Shown: positions 27,113 to 36,200 of the stretch, piece after piece | How positions within the stretch are numbered: the stretch's first letter is position 1 | Layout of the letters: every line of letters begins with the position of its first letter | DNA from: Gammaproteobacteria bacterium | GTDB lineage: Bacteria > Pseudomonadota > Gammaproteobacteria > Arenicellales > Arenicellaceae | Reading direction: 5' to 3' | Length of the DNA: 64,000 bases | NCBI GenBank assembly: GCA_013002025.1 | Contig: JABDKW010000025.1 | Coordinates: 80,001 to 144,000 of the forward strand | Made by a program: the position numbers and the translations under genes | Notes under the pieces: model-generated | The model's input: only the letters and a program-made list of their open reading frames with translations | What the model was told of the DNA's origin: nothing | Database searches by the model: none

Positions 27113-27993
27113 CTGGTCGGCCTGCGGCCCTTGGAGCCCGAGGACGTTGGCGGTTCCTCAAACAGGCGTTTCTGCTGCAACACTGCCACCACTTCCGCGC
27201 CAATTAGCGCTACCACCCACGACAAATACACCCAAATCAGGAAGATGGGCAACGTTGACAGGGCACCATAAACAATTTCGTAGCTATCAAAATTCACCAC
27301 GTACAAGGTAAAGCCACGTTTGGTGAGCTCAAACAAGATGGAGGCCACCAGTGCGCCAAACAAAGCGTGGATAAAAATCACGCGCACATTGGGCATCACC
27401 AGATACAACAGCAGAAATGCCAGAAATTCAAACAGGAATGGCAGAACGATAACGCCAGCGCTCTGTACCTGAACTCCGAAGCCAGCACCGGCGGCCACGG
27501 TCAGCGACAGCAAGTAGGTTGAGATGGTCAGAGAAGCACCCATCAGAATTGGCCCTAATGAAAGTAACGCCCAATAAACGGTAATACGGGCGGTCATACT
27601 GCGCCCTTTTTTAATGCGCCAGATATCATTAAACGACTCTTCAATCGCAAACAGTAACAATAAGCCGGTCAATAAAAACAACACCAGACCAACCACCGTA
27701 AGCTGGCCAGCCTGACCAGCAAACTGCTCAACATAAGCCTGTAGTTCAGCGCTGGCGGTGGGCACTAGAAATGAGTAAATAAAATTTTGCAGCGAATCGC
27801 CCAATTGCTCGAACGAGGAAAACAGTGACAGCATGGCAAAGGCCATCGCCATCAACGGCGCCAACGCCAGCAACGACGAAAACGCCAAAGCAGCGGCGTG
27901 CCGCGTTAGCCGGTCGGAGCGAAAACGCCGCGCCACCGCCAGTGGCAGATCAAACAGTTGTAATAGGGAATCCTTTATCGAATAATCGGTCAT
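27109..27993 (-). CDS. YihY/BrkB family membrane protein
   Basis: A 294 aa inner-membrane protein with about six helices, matching the YihY/BrkB family. Recognisable segments are LTRHAAALAFSSLLALAPLMAM, LLLFAIEESFNDIWRI followed by KKGRS, and PIFLIWVYLSWVVALIGAEVVA near the C-terminus. The N-terminus is cytoplasmic and basic. The E. coli homologue was once mis-assigned as RNase BN, and the molecular role remains uncertain. It converges on the transglycosylase gene and is divergent from arsC with a 61 bp gap. Confidence 0.87.
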   Translation of the reverse strand: MTDYSIKDSLLQLFDLPLAVARRFRSDRLTRHAAALAFSSLLALAPLMAMAFAMLSLFSSFEQLGDSLQNFIYSFLVPTASAELQAYVEQFAGQAGQLTVVGLVLFLLTGLLLLFAIEESFNDIWRIKKGRSMTARITVYWALLSLGPILMGASLTISTYLLSLTVAAGAGFGVQVQSAGVIVLPFLFEFLAFLLLYLVMPNVRVIFIHALFGALVASILFELTKRGFTLYVVNFDSYEIVYGALSTLPIFLIWVYLSWVVALIGAEVVAVLQQKRLFEEPPTSSGSKGRRPTS

Positions 27994-28054
27994 GAAAATT
28001 AGTTTCGCTGGTTAGCTCAGACCCAGGCGCCAGATCATGTATTAGAGGAAATTC

Positions 28055-28405
28055 GTGGACGTCACAATCTATCATAACCCAAGATGCTCAAAATCCCGCC
28101 AAACCTTGCAGCTATTGGAATCACAGGATATTCAACCCATCATTATCGAATACCTTAAACAGCCGCCAACACACCAGCAGTTGGACAGCATCTTACGTGG
28201 GCTGGATATGCAGCCGCGTGACCTTATGCGGCGTGGCGAAGACGCCTACGCAGAACTGCAACTTGACGATGACACTCTGTCTCGCGATCAACTAATCGAA
28301 GCAATGATCGCCCAACCCAAGTTAATACAACGCCCCATTGTGGTGGCGGGCGACGGCATCGTCATTGGACGGCCACCGGAAGCAGTGCTGGAGATTCTGC
28401 CATGA
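28055..28405 (+). CDS. arsC: ArsC-family arsenate reductase (glutaredoxin type)
   Basis: A 116 aa thioredoxin-fold protein. The active-site cysteine is C11 in NPRCSKSRQTL, and the C-terminal RPIVVAGDGIVIGRPPEAV segment carries the arginine region of the glutathione/glutaredoxin-dependent family. The start is GTG at 28055 with AGAGGAA upstream. The stop overlaps an ATG at 28402 as ATGA, which is most simply the original start of wrbA. arsC-wrbA-hda is a conserved order in Pseudomonas relatives, where this protein is not part of an ars resistance operon. True arsenate activity is therefore unproven. Confidence 0.88.
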   Translation: MDVTIYHNPRCSKSRQTLQLLESQDIQPIIIEYLKQPPTHQQLDSILRGLDMQPRDLMRRGEDAYAELQLDDDTLSRDQLIEAMIAQPKLIQRPIVVAGDGIVIGRPPEAVLEILP

Positions 28406-28415
28406 AAAACCGCCC

Positions 28416-29018
28416 TTGAAACTACTGATTATTTACCACAGCCGATTAGGGACTGTGCAACGCATGGCGCGGCTGATCGCCCGTGGCGCTCAGTCGGTTG
28501 CTGATTGTGATGTCGTGCTGCGCAGTGTACCCGAACTAACAGAAAGCGGCCCCGTAGCTGATCCGGATCAGGATGCCACCGTCACGCTTGATGATTTAAA
28601 GCAGTGCCACGGTTTGATTATTGGCAGCCCTACCCGGTTTGGCAATATGTCAGCGGCCATGAAACATTTCCTTGATAGTACCAGTGGCTTATGGATGTCT
28701 GGCGCCCTGCAAGGTAAACCCGCCGGTGTTTTTACCTCCAGTTCATCCATGCACGGCGGTCAGGAATCAACCCTGTTGTCGATGATGAACCCGCTGCTGC
28801 ACCATGGCATGATTATTGCAGGCTTGCCCTATACCCTGCCGGAACTGCATAAAACCCAGAGCGGCGGCACCCCTTACGGCCCCAGCCATGTAGCAGGTAG
28901 CAACAACGACCTGCCCATTAGCGATGATGAGAAAGCGCTGTGCCTGGCGTTTGGAAAACGCATCGCCCAGCTGGCCGTCACGCTCGCCGCCCAGTTAAAT
29001 CAAGACTCAGCTTTGTGA
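28416..29018 (+). CDS. wrbA: NAD(P)H:quinone oxidoreductase WrbA-like, with disturbed start
   Basis: About 200 aa of flavodoxin-like protein: LLIIYHSRLGTVQRMARLIARGA is the FMN phosphate-binding start, then LIIGSPTRFGNMSAAMKHFLD and FTSSSSMHGGQESTLLSM, and a C-terminal GGTPYGPSHVAG. It should reduce quinones by two electrons. The reading frame opens only at a TTG (28416). An ATG at 28402, coupled to the arsC stop as ATGA, is one base out of frame: it reads five codons to a stop. One more A in the A5 run at 28405-28409 would join that ATG to this frame as MKKPPLKLLIIYH. A sequencing error, real indel or slippage are all possible. Confidence 0.82.
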   Translation: MKLLIIYHSRLGTVQRMARLIARGAQSVADCDVVLRSVPELTESGPVADPDQDATVTLDDLKQCHGLIIGSPTRFGNMSAAMKHFLDSTSGLWMSGALQGKPAGVFTSSSSMHGGQESTLLSMMNPLLHHGMIIAGLPYTLPELHKTQSGGTPYGPSHVAGSNNDLPISDDEKALCLAFGKRIAQLAVTLAAQLNQDSAL

Positions 29019-29725
29019 CGCGCCTGACGTTGCGCCAGTACGCCTTGCAGAAATGGAATAGTCACTCGACGTTTTTCAATCAGTGAGGCCCGGTCAATTT
29101 CATCTAATATCAAAAATAACTCGTGCGAATCGCGCGCGGCTCTGCTGAGTAAATATTTTATGGTGTCATCACTGATACTGAGACCCCGACACTGCACCCG
29201 CAATTTAATCGCTTCATAACGTTGTTCGTCGTTCAGTTCCAGCACCGGATACACCAAACCGCTACCCAAACGGCTGATCAGGTCGGCCAGTTTAAAGCCA
29301 CAGGCTGTGGGCGGCTGCCCGGCGGCCACGATTAACTGACCACCGCCCTGCTTTACCTGCTCAAACAAGGTGAAAAGTGCGCGCTCCATATCTGCGTTTC
29401 CCGACCAGTAACCGGCATCATCGACGCAGACCAGATGCTGTACATCAAGCGAGCTGAGCATTTCCGACCCCACCATCGGGTTGCTCAGCGATACATAGCT
29501 GTTGGCCAGAATTTCCTCTTCGGCAAAGCGCATGGCCGCAAATAAGAGATGTGACTTGCCGCTACCCTTGGGCCCGTATAAATAAATCATACGCGGCTCG
29601 CCCTTTTGAATGGCGCCACGAATGGCCGCAACGACCTCACTGTTGTGGCCAGCCCAATAATTGTCGAAGCTGGCGTGATCTCCCATCGCCAACGGCAAGA
29701 CCATTTGCGCACCGGGCCCAGCCAT
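29000..29725 (-). CDS. hda: DnaA regulatory inactivator Hda
   Basis: A 241 aa AAA+ ATPase homologous to DnaA domain III. It has Walker A GPKGSGKSHLL, Walker B LVCVDDAGYW, an arginine-rich sensor region and an N-terminal beta-clamp-binding-type segment (QMVLPLAM). Hda bound to the clamp stimulates DnaA-ATP hydrolysis and so prevents re-initiation of replication. The ATG at 29725 overlaps the upstream stop by one base (TGATG); a GTG one codon earlier would overlap by four. Its 3' end overlaps the convergent wrbA by 19 bp. Confidence 0.92.
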   Translation of the reverse strand: MAGPGAQMVLPLAMGDHASFDNYWAGHNSEVVAAIRGAIQKGEPRMIYLYGPKGSGKSHLLFAAMRFAEEEILANSYVSLSNPMVGSEMLSSLDVQHLVCVDDAGYWSGNADMERALFTLFEQVKQGGGQLIVAAGQPPTACGFKLADLISRLGSGLVYPVLELNDEQRYEAIKLRVQCRGLSISDDTIKYLLSRAARDSHELFLILDEIDRASLIEKRRVTIPFLQGVLAQRQARHKAES

Positions 29726-30333
29726 CACGAATCCGTCTCGTCTCGCAGATCCGCGGCCAGCTTAGTAGCAGGCTCATTGCTGGGCAGTTCGTCCGAGGAG
29801 CGCAGCGCGATCATCGACCATATATAGGCATAGGCACTGCCGCTCGCGACCGAAGTCAGCAATACCGCATAGCTCAGCAATTCGATCATCAGCGATAATT
29901 CAAGTTGCCAGGACAGGCTGCCGAGCACGACCAGAATAAAACCAATTTGCAGAAACGTATTCAGCTTGGAGATCTTCAATGGGTGCATTTCTACGGAGCC
30001 ATAAAACAGCACCATAATCAGGTAGCCGGATATGATGATGATGTCGCGAAACACCACCGCCACCATCAACCAGAACGGAATGAGCTGCATGATGGAAAGC
30101 ATTATGTAGGTGCTGACCAGCAATGCCTTATCTGCCAGCGGATCGAGCAATGCACCCAGCTCGGTGCGCGCATTGAACTGCTTGGCGATCCAGCCATCCA
30201 ACCCATCGGTGATGCCAGCCGCCAAAAACACCAGCAGTGCGGCAAAAAAGTCCTGATCCTGCAATAACACAACCACCCAGGGAACCAGGGCAATCCGTGC
30301 CAACGTCAGAATATTAGGGAGGTAGAAGATCAA
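29725..30333 (-). CDS. CDP-alcohol phosphatidyltransferase (PgsA-like)
   Basis: A 202 aa membrane enzyme with the CDP-alcohol phosphotransferase signature DG-x2-AR-like region, here ITDGLDGWIAKQFNARTELGALLDPLADK (D, G, G, D and D spacing intact). It starts MIFYLPNILTLARI and has four to six hydrophobic helices. PgsA makes phosphatidylglycerol phosphate from CDP-diacylglycerol; this copy sits beside hda and purM and may be the main PgsA or a second enzyme of the group. The start appears to be TTG at 30333; no in-frame ATG precedes the family N-terminus. Coupled to hda. Confidence 0.83.
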   Translation of the reverse strand: MIFYLPNILTLARIALVPWVVVLLQDQDFFAALLVFLAAGITDGLDGWIAKQFNARTELGALLDPLADKALLVSTYIMLSIMQLIPFWLMVAVVFRDIIIISGYLIMVLFYGSVEMHPLKISKLNTFLQIGFILVVLGSLSWQLELSLMIELLSYAVLLTSVASGSAYAYIWSMIALRSSDELPSNEPATKLAADLRDETDS

Positions 30334-30461
30334 ATGGTGAAATTAGTTGCTGAGGGCGATTGAGCGGATTATCTCCGGCTTTTATTGGATACACAATAGA
30401 TATTGAAACCGCTACAATACGGCTCGCGCAATCCTTCAACGCTTTCACCACGGAGCCTCAC

Positions 30462-31499
30462 TTGACCGACAAACCTTCCAGCCTCAGTTATCGGGATGCA
30501 GGCGTAGATATTGAGGCCGGCGATGCCTTTATTGACATTATCAAACCGGTCGCCAAACGAACCCTTCGAGACGGTTGCCTCAGCGGCCTGGGCGGTTTCG
30601 GTGCGCTGTTTGAAATTCCTGAAAAATATCAACAACCGGTGCTGGTCAGCGGCACGGACGGCGTCGGCACCAAGCTCAAACTGGCCTTTGATCTTAACCG
30701 CCATGACACTATCGGTATCGACCTGGTGGCAATGTGCGTCAATGATGTGTTGGTGCAGGGCGCTGAACCGCTATTTTTCCTCGACTATTTTGCAACCGGC
30801 AAATTAGCGCCCGATACCGCCGCCCAGGTGGTTGCCGGCATCGGTGAAGGCTGCGTGCAGGCCAACGCAGCATTAATTGGCGGCGAAACCGCCGAAATGC
30901 CGGGCATGTATGCTGAGGGGGAATACGATTTGGCTGGGTTCTGTGTCGGCGCGGTTGAAAAAAGCAAGATTATCGACGGCAGCAAGGTTGCCCCAGGCGA
31001 CAAACTAATCGGGCTGGCGTCTACCGGCCCACACTCAAACGGCTATTCATTGGTGCGCAAAGTAATTGACACCTATGAGGTGGACCTCAACACCGACATC
31101 GATGGTACAAAACTGGCGGACGCCGTGCTGGCACCAACCCGGATATACGTTCGTTCCGTCCTGGCGCTGCTCGAACAAATGCCAATCCATGCGCTGGCGC
31201 ACATAACCGGCGGCGGCATTCCAGGCAATCTGGTGCGCGTATTACCCGACAATTGCCACGCCGTGGTGAACCAATCCAGTTGGACATGGCCCGCGATATT
31301 TAGCTGGATGCAATCAACCGCCAATATTGAAACATCCGAAATGTACCGAACCTTCAATTGCGGGGTCGGCATGATTCTGGTCGTGGCAGAAGAGCATTGC
31401 GCCGCGGCACTCACGGCACTCAACGACGCCGGAGAAACTGCATTCGAGATGGGTGAAATCGCAGCGGCAGCCAATCAGCCGCCGGTTGTTATCGCCTGA
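30462..31499 (+). CDS. purM: Phosphoribosylformylglycinamidine cyclo-ligase
   Basis: A 345 aa AIR synthetase of de novo purine synthesis. The family start [19 protein letters not shown] is followed by [24 protein letters not shown] and [18 protein letters not shown]. Further on are [11 protein letters not shown] and [11 protein letters not shown], all conserved in PurM. The frame has no ATG before the conserved start; the TTG at 30462 has GGAG six bases upstream and gives exactly the length of the E. coli protein. purN follows after 40 bp. The upstream region is divergent with the pgsA-like gene. Confidence 0.95.
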   Translation: MTDKPSSLSYRDAGVDIEAGDAFIDIIKPVAKRTLRDGCLSGLGGFGALFEIPEKYQQPVLVSGTDGVGTKLKLAFDLNRHDTIGIDLVAMCVNDVLVQGAEPLFFLDYFATGKLAPDTAAQVVAGIGEGCVQANAALIGGETAEMPGMYAEGEYDLAGFCVGAVEKSKIIDGSKVAPGDKLIGLASTGPHSNGYSLVRKVIDTYEVDLNTDIDGTKLADAVLAPTRIYVRSVLALLEQMPIHALAHITGGGIPGNLVRVLPDNCHAVVNQSSWTWPAIFSWMQSTANIETSEMYRTFNCGVGMILVVAEEHCAAALTALNDAGETAFEMGEIAAAANQPPVVIA

Positions 31500-31539
31500 G
31501 CCGGCGCCCCCTGCAAGATCGCACAAGCCGAACAATTTC

Positions 31540-32181
31540 ATGACCAGGGCGGTGGTATTAATCAGTGGCAGCGGCAGCAATCTGCAAGCTTTTATCGATC
31601 AAGTCGACCAGGGCGAGCTGCCCATTGATCTTAGCCTGGTGGTCAGCAACAACCCGGACGCCTACGGCCTGACCCGGGCGCAACAGGCCGGCATAGACAC
31701 GGCTTGTATAAATCATCGTGATTTCGACAGCCGTGAGGAATTTGATCAGGCATTGTTGGACCGCATAGACATGGCTGAGCCGGATATCGTTATTTTGGCT
31801 GGATTCATGCGAATTCTCACGGCTGAGTTTGTGCATCATTTTGAAAATCGTCTGGTCAACATCCATCCCGCCCTACTGCCCAAGTTCCCGGGCACCGATA
31901 CACACCAGCGCGCCATTAACGCGGGCGAACACTGGCACGGCGCCACGATTCATTTTGTGGTACCCGAGGTCGACGCCGGGCCGATCATTCTGCAAGGCAG
32001 AATTCAAGTGCGACGTGGGGAAAGCGCTGAACAGTTGCAACAGCGTGTACATAAAATTGAGCACCGCTTGTACCCATTGGCAGTGAAATGGTTTGCAGAG
32101 GGCCGGCTCACTGTGCGGGACGACGCCGTGTTACTGGATAATGAACGTTCTGCAATGCAGTTGCAAAGCTTCGATCTGTAG
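31540..32181 (+). CDS. purN: Phosphoribosylglycinamide formyltransferase
   Basis: A 213 aa GAR transformylase using N10-formyltetrahydrofolate, the partner of PurM in purine synthesis. ISGSGSNLQAFID is the phosphate-binding loop; NIHPALLPKFPGTDTHQRAI contains the catalytic asparagine and histidine, and VPEVDAGPIILQ the conserved aspartate. The ATG at 31540 starts directly at the family N-terminus. It lies 40 bp after purM in one operon with the DUF3108 gene behind it, an order common in Pseudomonas. Confidence 0.95.
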   Translation: MTRAVVLISGSGSNLQAFIDQVDQGELPIDLSLVVSNNPDAYGLTRAQQAGIDTACINHRDFDSREEFDQALLDRIDMAEPDIVILAGFMRILTAEFVHHFENRLVNIHPALLPKFPGTDTHQRAINAGEHWHGATIHFVVPEVDAGPIILQGRIQVRRGESAEQLQQRVHKIEHRLYPLAVKWFAEGRLTVRDDAVLLDNERSAMQLQSFDL

Positions 32182-32222
32182 GCTAAGTTGCGGCCAGACT
32201 CGCGCCAATGTGACGCCCCATA

Positions 32223-32963
32223 ATGAATAACAGAACCCTTTCCATTCGCTGTATAGCCGTCGGCATTACGCTGCTAATTGCCTTCATGACGCTTCCTGCC
32301 GCCCTTGCCGCACATCCATTCAAACCGGTTTCGATTGAATACGTGGTCAGCCTGGACAGCGATAAATTGGGCAATGCGACCCTCGGCACGACCGAGACCG
32401 TATTGAAACACACAGCAGCAGGCTATTCTGTATTCTCAAAAACCAAGGCGCAGGGCTTGGCCGCCATCATCATCGGCAGCAATGAACAACAAAGTTGCGA
32501 ATTCGAAGTGGTTGATGGTCGCACGATCTCAACCGAGTACGGCGGCGGCCGTACTGACTCCGGCGACTATCAGGTGGGCTTTGACTACCATGAGCGCAAG
32601 ATTCGATTCAGTGGTGGTGACGTTTTGGATATGCCCAATGGCTACGTGGTGGACAATTGCAACATGCCGTTTGCCGCCGCCCTGCTACATGACCAAAATC
32701 TGGCGCAGGAAAGTTTATATGTGGTTGATGGGCGCAAAAAGCGCATTCGCGGCTACACTTTGAAATCGGTCGACAATGAAAATATTGATACGCCGCTGGG
32801 ACGCATGAAAACCATCAAAATGGTATTCGAGCGAGAATTTAATCCGGCGCGCACATTTACCTTCTGGTTGTCGCCAGTCAATGAGTTTATGCCCATCAAA
32901 ATGGAAGAAAAACGGCGGTCGCGCACGACCACCATGCTGGCCAGCAAATTAGAAACAAATTGA
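32223..32963 (+). CDS. DUF3108 domain-containing exported protein
   Basis: A 246 aa protein of the DUF3108 family. A signal peptide (IAVGITLLIAFMTLPAALA, cleavage likely after AALAA) precedes a beta-rich domain with YVVSLDSDKLGNATL, FSKTKAQGLAAII, RIRGYTLKSVDNENIDTPLGRM and FTFWLSPVNEFMPIKM. The family is found after purN in many gammaproteobacteria and is predicted periplasmic or lipid-binding; the function is unknown. A second, distantly similar exported protein (DUF6134) is at 61448-62194. Confidence 0.8.
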   Translation: MNNRTLSIRCIAVGITLLIAFMTLPAALAAHPFKPVSIEYVVSLDSDKLGNATLGTTETVLKHTAAGYSVFSKTKAQGLAAIIIGSNEQQSCEFEVVDGRTISTEYGGGRTDSGDYQVGFDYHERKIRFSGGDVLDMPNGYVVDNCNMPFAAALLHDQNLAQESLYVVDGRKKRIRGYTLKSVDNENIDTPLGRMKTIKMVFEREFNPARTFTFWLSPVNEFMPIKMEEKRRSRTTTMLASKLETN

Positions 32964-33022
32964 ACGCCCCAGCATGGGGTAAAAGCCACGCAAAGCCATC
33001 GCAGCGGCCCAGCGACAACAAT

Positions 33023-33077
33023 CTAACGCAGTTTTTCCAAACTAACGTCGAACTTCCGAGCTAATGTAGTTTTTCCA
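33023..33077 (-). repeat. Near-repeat of the clpA stop-codon region
   Basis: A 17-bp sequence that includes the clpA stop codon (33061-33077) recurs 38 bp further downstream (33023-33039) with two differences; both read TGGAAAAACT on the minus strand and end in TTAG. The second copy lies after the stop codon and is out of coding use. It looks like a short local duplication at the 3' end of clpA. Confidence 0.5.
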
Positions 33078-35334
33078 GGGCAGGCCGTTTGGCGCGAATT
33101 GAGAAATCCAATTGGCCATCTTCAGCAACCGAAATATCGACCACGCCGCCCTGCTGCAACTCACCGAACAACAGCTGATCAGCCAATCCGCGTTTTATTT
33201 CCTGCTGGATCAGGCGAGCCAGTGGTCTGGCGCCCATCGCTTCATCATAACCATGTTCGGCAATCCACTTGCGCGCCGCACGATCGACATTGAGCTGCAC
33301 ATCTTTCTCTAATAGCTGGCGTTCAACTTCCAGCAGCTCTTTATCGACTACCTTGCCGACCACCTCCTTGCTCAAGCTGTGAAAGCGCACAATGGAATCA
33401 AGCCGGTTGCGGAACTCAGGCGTAAACATTTTTTGAATAGCCTCACTGTCATCGCTGCTGTGATCCTGCTTGGTAAAGCCCATACTATTGCGCGCCACCT
33501 GTACCGCGCCGGCATTGGTCGTCATCACAATTATGACATTGCGAAAATCGGCTTTACGGCCATTATTATCAGTCAGCGTACCGTGGTCCATAACCTGAAG
33601 CAGCAGGTTAAATACGTCCGGGTGTGCCTTTTCAATCTCATCTAACAATAGAACTGCATGCGGGTGCTTATTAATCGAATCGGTCAGTAGGCCACCCTGA
33701 TCAAAACCAACGTATCCTGGCGGCGCACCAATCAAGCGCGACACGGTATGGCGTTCCATATATTCAGACATATCAAAGCGAATCAGCTCGACGCCAAGGG
33801 TCATCGCAAGTTGTCGGGTGACTTCTGTTTTACCAACACCGGTCGGCCCGGAGAACAAAAAGGACCCGATTGGCTTATCCGGTTTTCCCAAACCAGAGCG
33901 GGACATTTTTATGGCTGAGGCCAGATTGTCGATGGCCTCGTTCTGACCGAATACCACCAGCTTTAAATCACGCTCAAGATTCTTCAGCGCATCCACGTCT
34001 GACGCGGAGACATTTTTCGGCGGAATGCGGGCAATAAACGACACCACTTCTTCGATCTCCGTGGTGTCAATCACTGGCACTTCACCCTCGGCACGCTCGA
34101 ACAGGCGCGTGCGTGCGCCGGCCTCATCAATCACATCAATCGCCTTATCCGGCAAAAATCGTTCGTTGATATAGCGTTCCGCCAATTCGGCGGCGATTGT
34201 TAATGCCTCCGACGTGTAGGTGACTTCGTGGTGCTCTTCAAACCGCGATCGTAGCCCGCGCAAAATCTGAATGGTTTCATCTACCGTGGGTTGTTCGATG
34301 TCGATTTTTTGAAAGCGGCGCGAGAGCGCACGGTCTTTTTCAAAAATACCGCGGTACTCCTGATAGGTGGTCGAACCAATGCACTTGAGCTGCCCGTTGG
34401 ACAAGGCCGGTTTTAATAGGTTGCTGGCATCCATCGCCCCGCCGGAGGCCGCCCCCGCTCCGATAATGGTGTGTATCTCATCAATAAACAGCACCGCATG
34501 AGCTTCGTTTTCAAGGGCCCGCAACACCGCTTTCAAGCGCTTTTCAAAATCACCCCGATATTTTGTACCGGCCAGCAGAGCGCCCATATCCAGGGAGTAC
34601 ACCACCGCATCCGCCAGCACGGCCGGCACTTGCTCTTCAACAATCTGTTTGGCCAGCCCTTCAGCGATGGCGGTTTTACCAACACCCGCTTCGCCTACAT
34701 AGAGCGGGTTATTTTTACGCCGGCGCGACAATATCTGAATGGTACGCTCGACTTCTTTCTCGCGACCAATCAAGGGGTCGATATGCCCTTCCAGAGCCCG
34801 CTCATTGAGATTGCTGGTATAGGCCTCTAATGGACCTTCTTTTTGTTCTCCTTCCTGCGCTTCCTGATCTTCCTGAAACGGCAAGCCTTCGAACTCATCT
34901 TCAGACTTACTAACACCATGTGAAATGTATGACACCGCATCAAATCGCGTCACATTCTGTTGATCTAAAAAGTAGGCCGCATAAGAATCTTGCTCTGAGA
35001 ACAGTGCTACCAGAACATTTTCCCCTTCAACACTGGCTTTTCCCGAGCTTTGCACGTGCACGATGGCGCGCTGCAGAACCCGCTGAAATCCGATACTCGG
35101 CTGAGTTTTAACCTCAGGTTGATCGTCTACCTGAGGCACATGCTCCGCCAGGTGCTCGGTTAGAGAGACCCGCAGTTGCTCGGTATTTGCGGAGCAGGCT
35201 TGCAGCACAGCAAGCGCCGAGCTGTTTTCCAGCAGCGCCAGCAATAGGTGTTCGGTGGTAACGAATTCATGCCGAGCCTCGTGTGCAACCTGCACCGCGA
35301 AATTCAGGGATTTTTCAAGTTCCTTGGAGATCAT
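33061..35334 (-). CDS. clpA: ATP-dependent Clp protease ATP-binding subunit ClpA
   Basis: A 757 aa HSP100 unfoldase that feeds substrates to ClpP. The N domain (1-140) is the ClpS-binding double repeat; the first AAA+ module has Walker A GEAGVGKT at 214-221 and [10 protein letters not shown], the second GPTGVGKTE and [10 protein letters not shown]. The ClpP-docking loop, IGL in E. coli, appears to be MGF ([12 protein letters not shown]). The linker between 140 and 175 is rich in E, D and Q. The start overlaps the clpS stop as ATGA, the classical arrangement. Confidence 0.96.
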   Translation of the reverse strand: MISKELEKSLNFAVQVAHEARHEFVTTEHLLLALLENSSALAVLQACSANTEQLRVSLTEHLAEHVPQVDDQPEVKTQPSIGFQRVLQRAIVHVQSSGKASVEGENVLVALFSEQDSYAAYFLDQQNVTRFDAVSYISHGVSKSEDEFEGLPFQEDQEAQEGEQKEGPLEAYTSNLNERALEGHIDPLIGREKEVERTIQILSRRRKNNPLYVGEAGVGKTAIAEGLAKQIVEEQVPAVLADAVVYSLDMGALLAGTKYRGDFEKRLKAVLRALENEAHAVLFIDEIHTIIGAGAASGGAMDASNLLKPALSNGQLKCIGSTTYQEYRGIFEKDRALSRRFQKIDIEQPTVDETIQILRGLRSRFEEHHEVTYTSEALTIAAELAERYINERFLPDKAIDVIDEAGARTRLFERAEGEVPVIDTTEIEEVVSFIARIPPKNVSASDVDALKNLERDLKLVVFGQNEAIDNLASAIKMSRSGLGKPDKPIGSFLFSGPTGVGKTEVTRQLAMTLGVELIRFDMSEYMERHTVSRLIGAPPGYVGFDQGGLLTDSINKHPHAVLLLDEIEKAHPDVFNLLLQVMDHGTLTDNNGRKADFRNVIIVMTTNAGAVQVARNSMGFTKQDHSSDDSEAIQKMFTPEFRNRLDSIVRFHSLSKEVVGKVVDKELLEVERQLLEKDVQLNVDRAARKWIAEHGYDEAMGARPLARLIQQEIKRGLADQLLFGELQQGGVVDISVAEDGQLDFSIRAKRPALEKLH

Positions 35335-35675
35335 TCAGTATCGCCCTCGTCGTCGGTATCCGGCTCCATCGTGCATTGCAGCGGATGTTCGTGTTCTTGC
35401 GCATAGCGTAGCACCTGTTCCACTTTGGATTCTGCTATCTCTCTTGTATACACACCACATATGCCGGCACCGCGTTGGTGCACATGCAGCATTATCTGAG
35501 CGGCACGCTCCTCCGGGTGATGAAAAATCGCCTGTAAAACCCGAACCACAAACTCCATGGTCGTGTAGTCATCGTTCAGTAATAGCACTCGATACAAGGG
35601 CGGGCGTTTGAGCCTCGGCTGGGCCGTTTCAAGCGCCAAATCATCATGGTGCAGGGGTTCGGGATAATCACTCAT
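35331..35675 (-). CDS. clpS: ClpS adaptor protein
   Basis: A 114 aa adaptor that delivers N-degron substrates to ClpAP. The core starts at [24 protein letters not shown], with the conserved NDDYT and a pocket-forming region ([20 protein letters not shown]). The first 28 residues form the flexible N-terminal extension that engages ClpA. It is coupled to clpA by ATGA and divergent from the cold-shock gene, the standard gammaproteobacterial clpA-clpS-csp arrangement. Likely promoter sequences lie in the 280 bp to its right. Confidence 0.95.
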   Translation of the reverse strand: MSDYPEPLHHDDLALETAQPRLKRPPLYRVLLLNDDYTTMEFVVRVLQAIFHHPEERAAQIMLHVHQRGAGICGVYTREIAESKVEQVLRYAQEHEHPLQCTMEPDTDDEGDTE

Positions 35676-35815
35676 AAAATCAAATATATATGTGGAATCG
35701 ACTTCGCGACATCGGATAAATTAATTTTGCGCCCATATGGGTATTTTTCAAGCTTTTTTTAGTTACCATTTTGTCTAACTTGCTCAGAAAAACTGGCTCC
35801 TAGGCTGCCCCACCC

Positions 35816-35844
35816 TTGACCTTATTTACATTTGAGGGTTAACT
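35816..35844 (+). promoter_or_regulatory. Candidate sigma70 promoter of the cold-shock gene
   Basis: TTGACC (35816-35821), a 17-base spacer and TTAACT (35839-35844). The -35 element is close to consensus, the -10 is weak. Use of this promoter would give a leader of about 100 nt before the csp ATG at 35955; long structured leaders are typical of cold-inducible csp mRNAs. Confidence 0.35.
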
Positions 35845-35954
35845 CGTACGAGTCGGCCTAGCCGAATGCAATGCAGCTTGTAACACGCACAGTGATTTAA
35901 CCGGTTGCTAGACAAAATAAAAAATAGATTATCACCAATCAAAGAGGTTTAACT

Positions 35955-36164
35955 ATGGCAACCAGGGGTACCGTTAAGTGGTTCAATTCGTCTAAAGGCT
36001 TTGGATTTATCGAACCGAGCGAAGGTGGCAACGATGTATTCGCGCACTTTTCCGAAATTGAAATGGAAGGCTACAAAACACTGACTGAAGGACAGGAAGT
36101 TGAATACGATCTGGAAGATGGCGATAAAGGGCCGAAAGCAGCAAGAATTCGCGCAGCGGGTTAA
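35955..36164 (+). CDS. cspD: Cold-shock domain protein (CspA family)
   Basis: A 69 aa single cold-shock domain that binds single-stranded RNA and DNA. RNP1 is KGFGFIEP and RNP2 is DVFAHF, on the usual framework starting [19 protein letters not shown] lies nine bases before the ATG. By position, next to clpS, it matches the gene called cspD in Pseudomonas; the sequence alone does not separate CspD from other CspA paralogues. A hairpin directly follows the stop codon. Confidence 0.93.
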   Translation: MATRGTVKWFNSSKGFGFIEPSEGGNDVFAHFSEIEMEGYKTLTEGQEVEYDLEDGDKGPKAARIRAAG

Positions 36165-36179
36165 GGCCCGTTCCGGGCC
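36165..36179. terminator. Hairpin between convergent csp and idh genes
   Basis: GGCCCG (36165-36170), loop TTC, CGGGCC (36174-36179): a perfect 6-bp GC stem directly after the csp stop and 21 bp before the end of idh. It could serve both converging transcripts. No clear T-run follows on either strand, so efficiency as an intrinsic terminator is doubtful. Confidence 0.4.
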
Positions 36180-36200
36180 AAGCTCTTAGTAACGCTTGAC

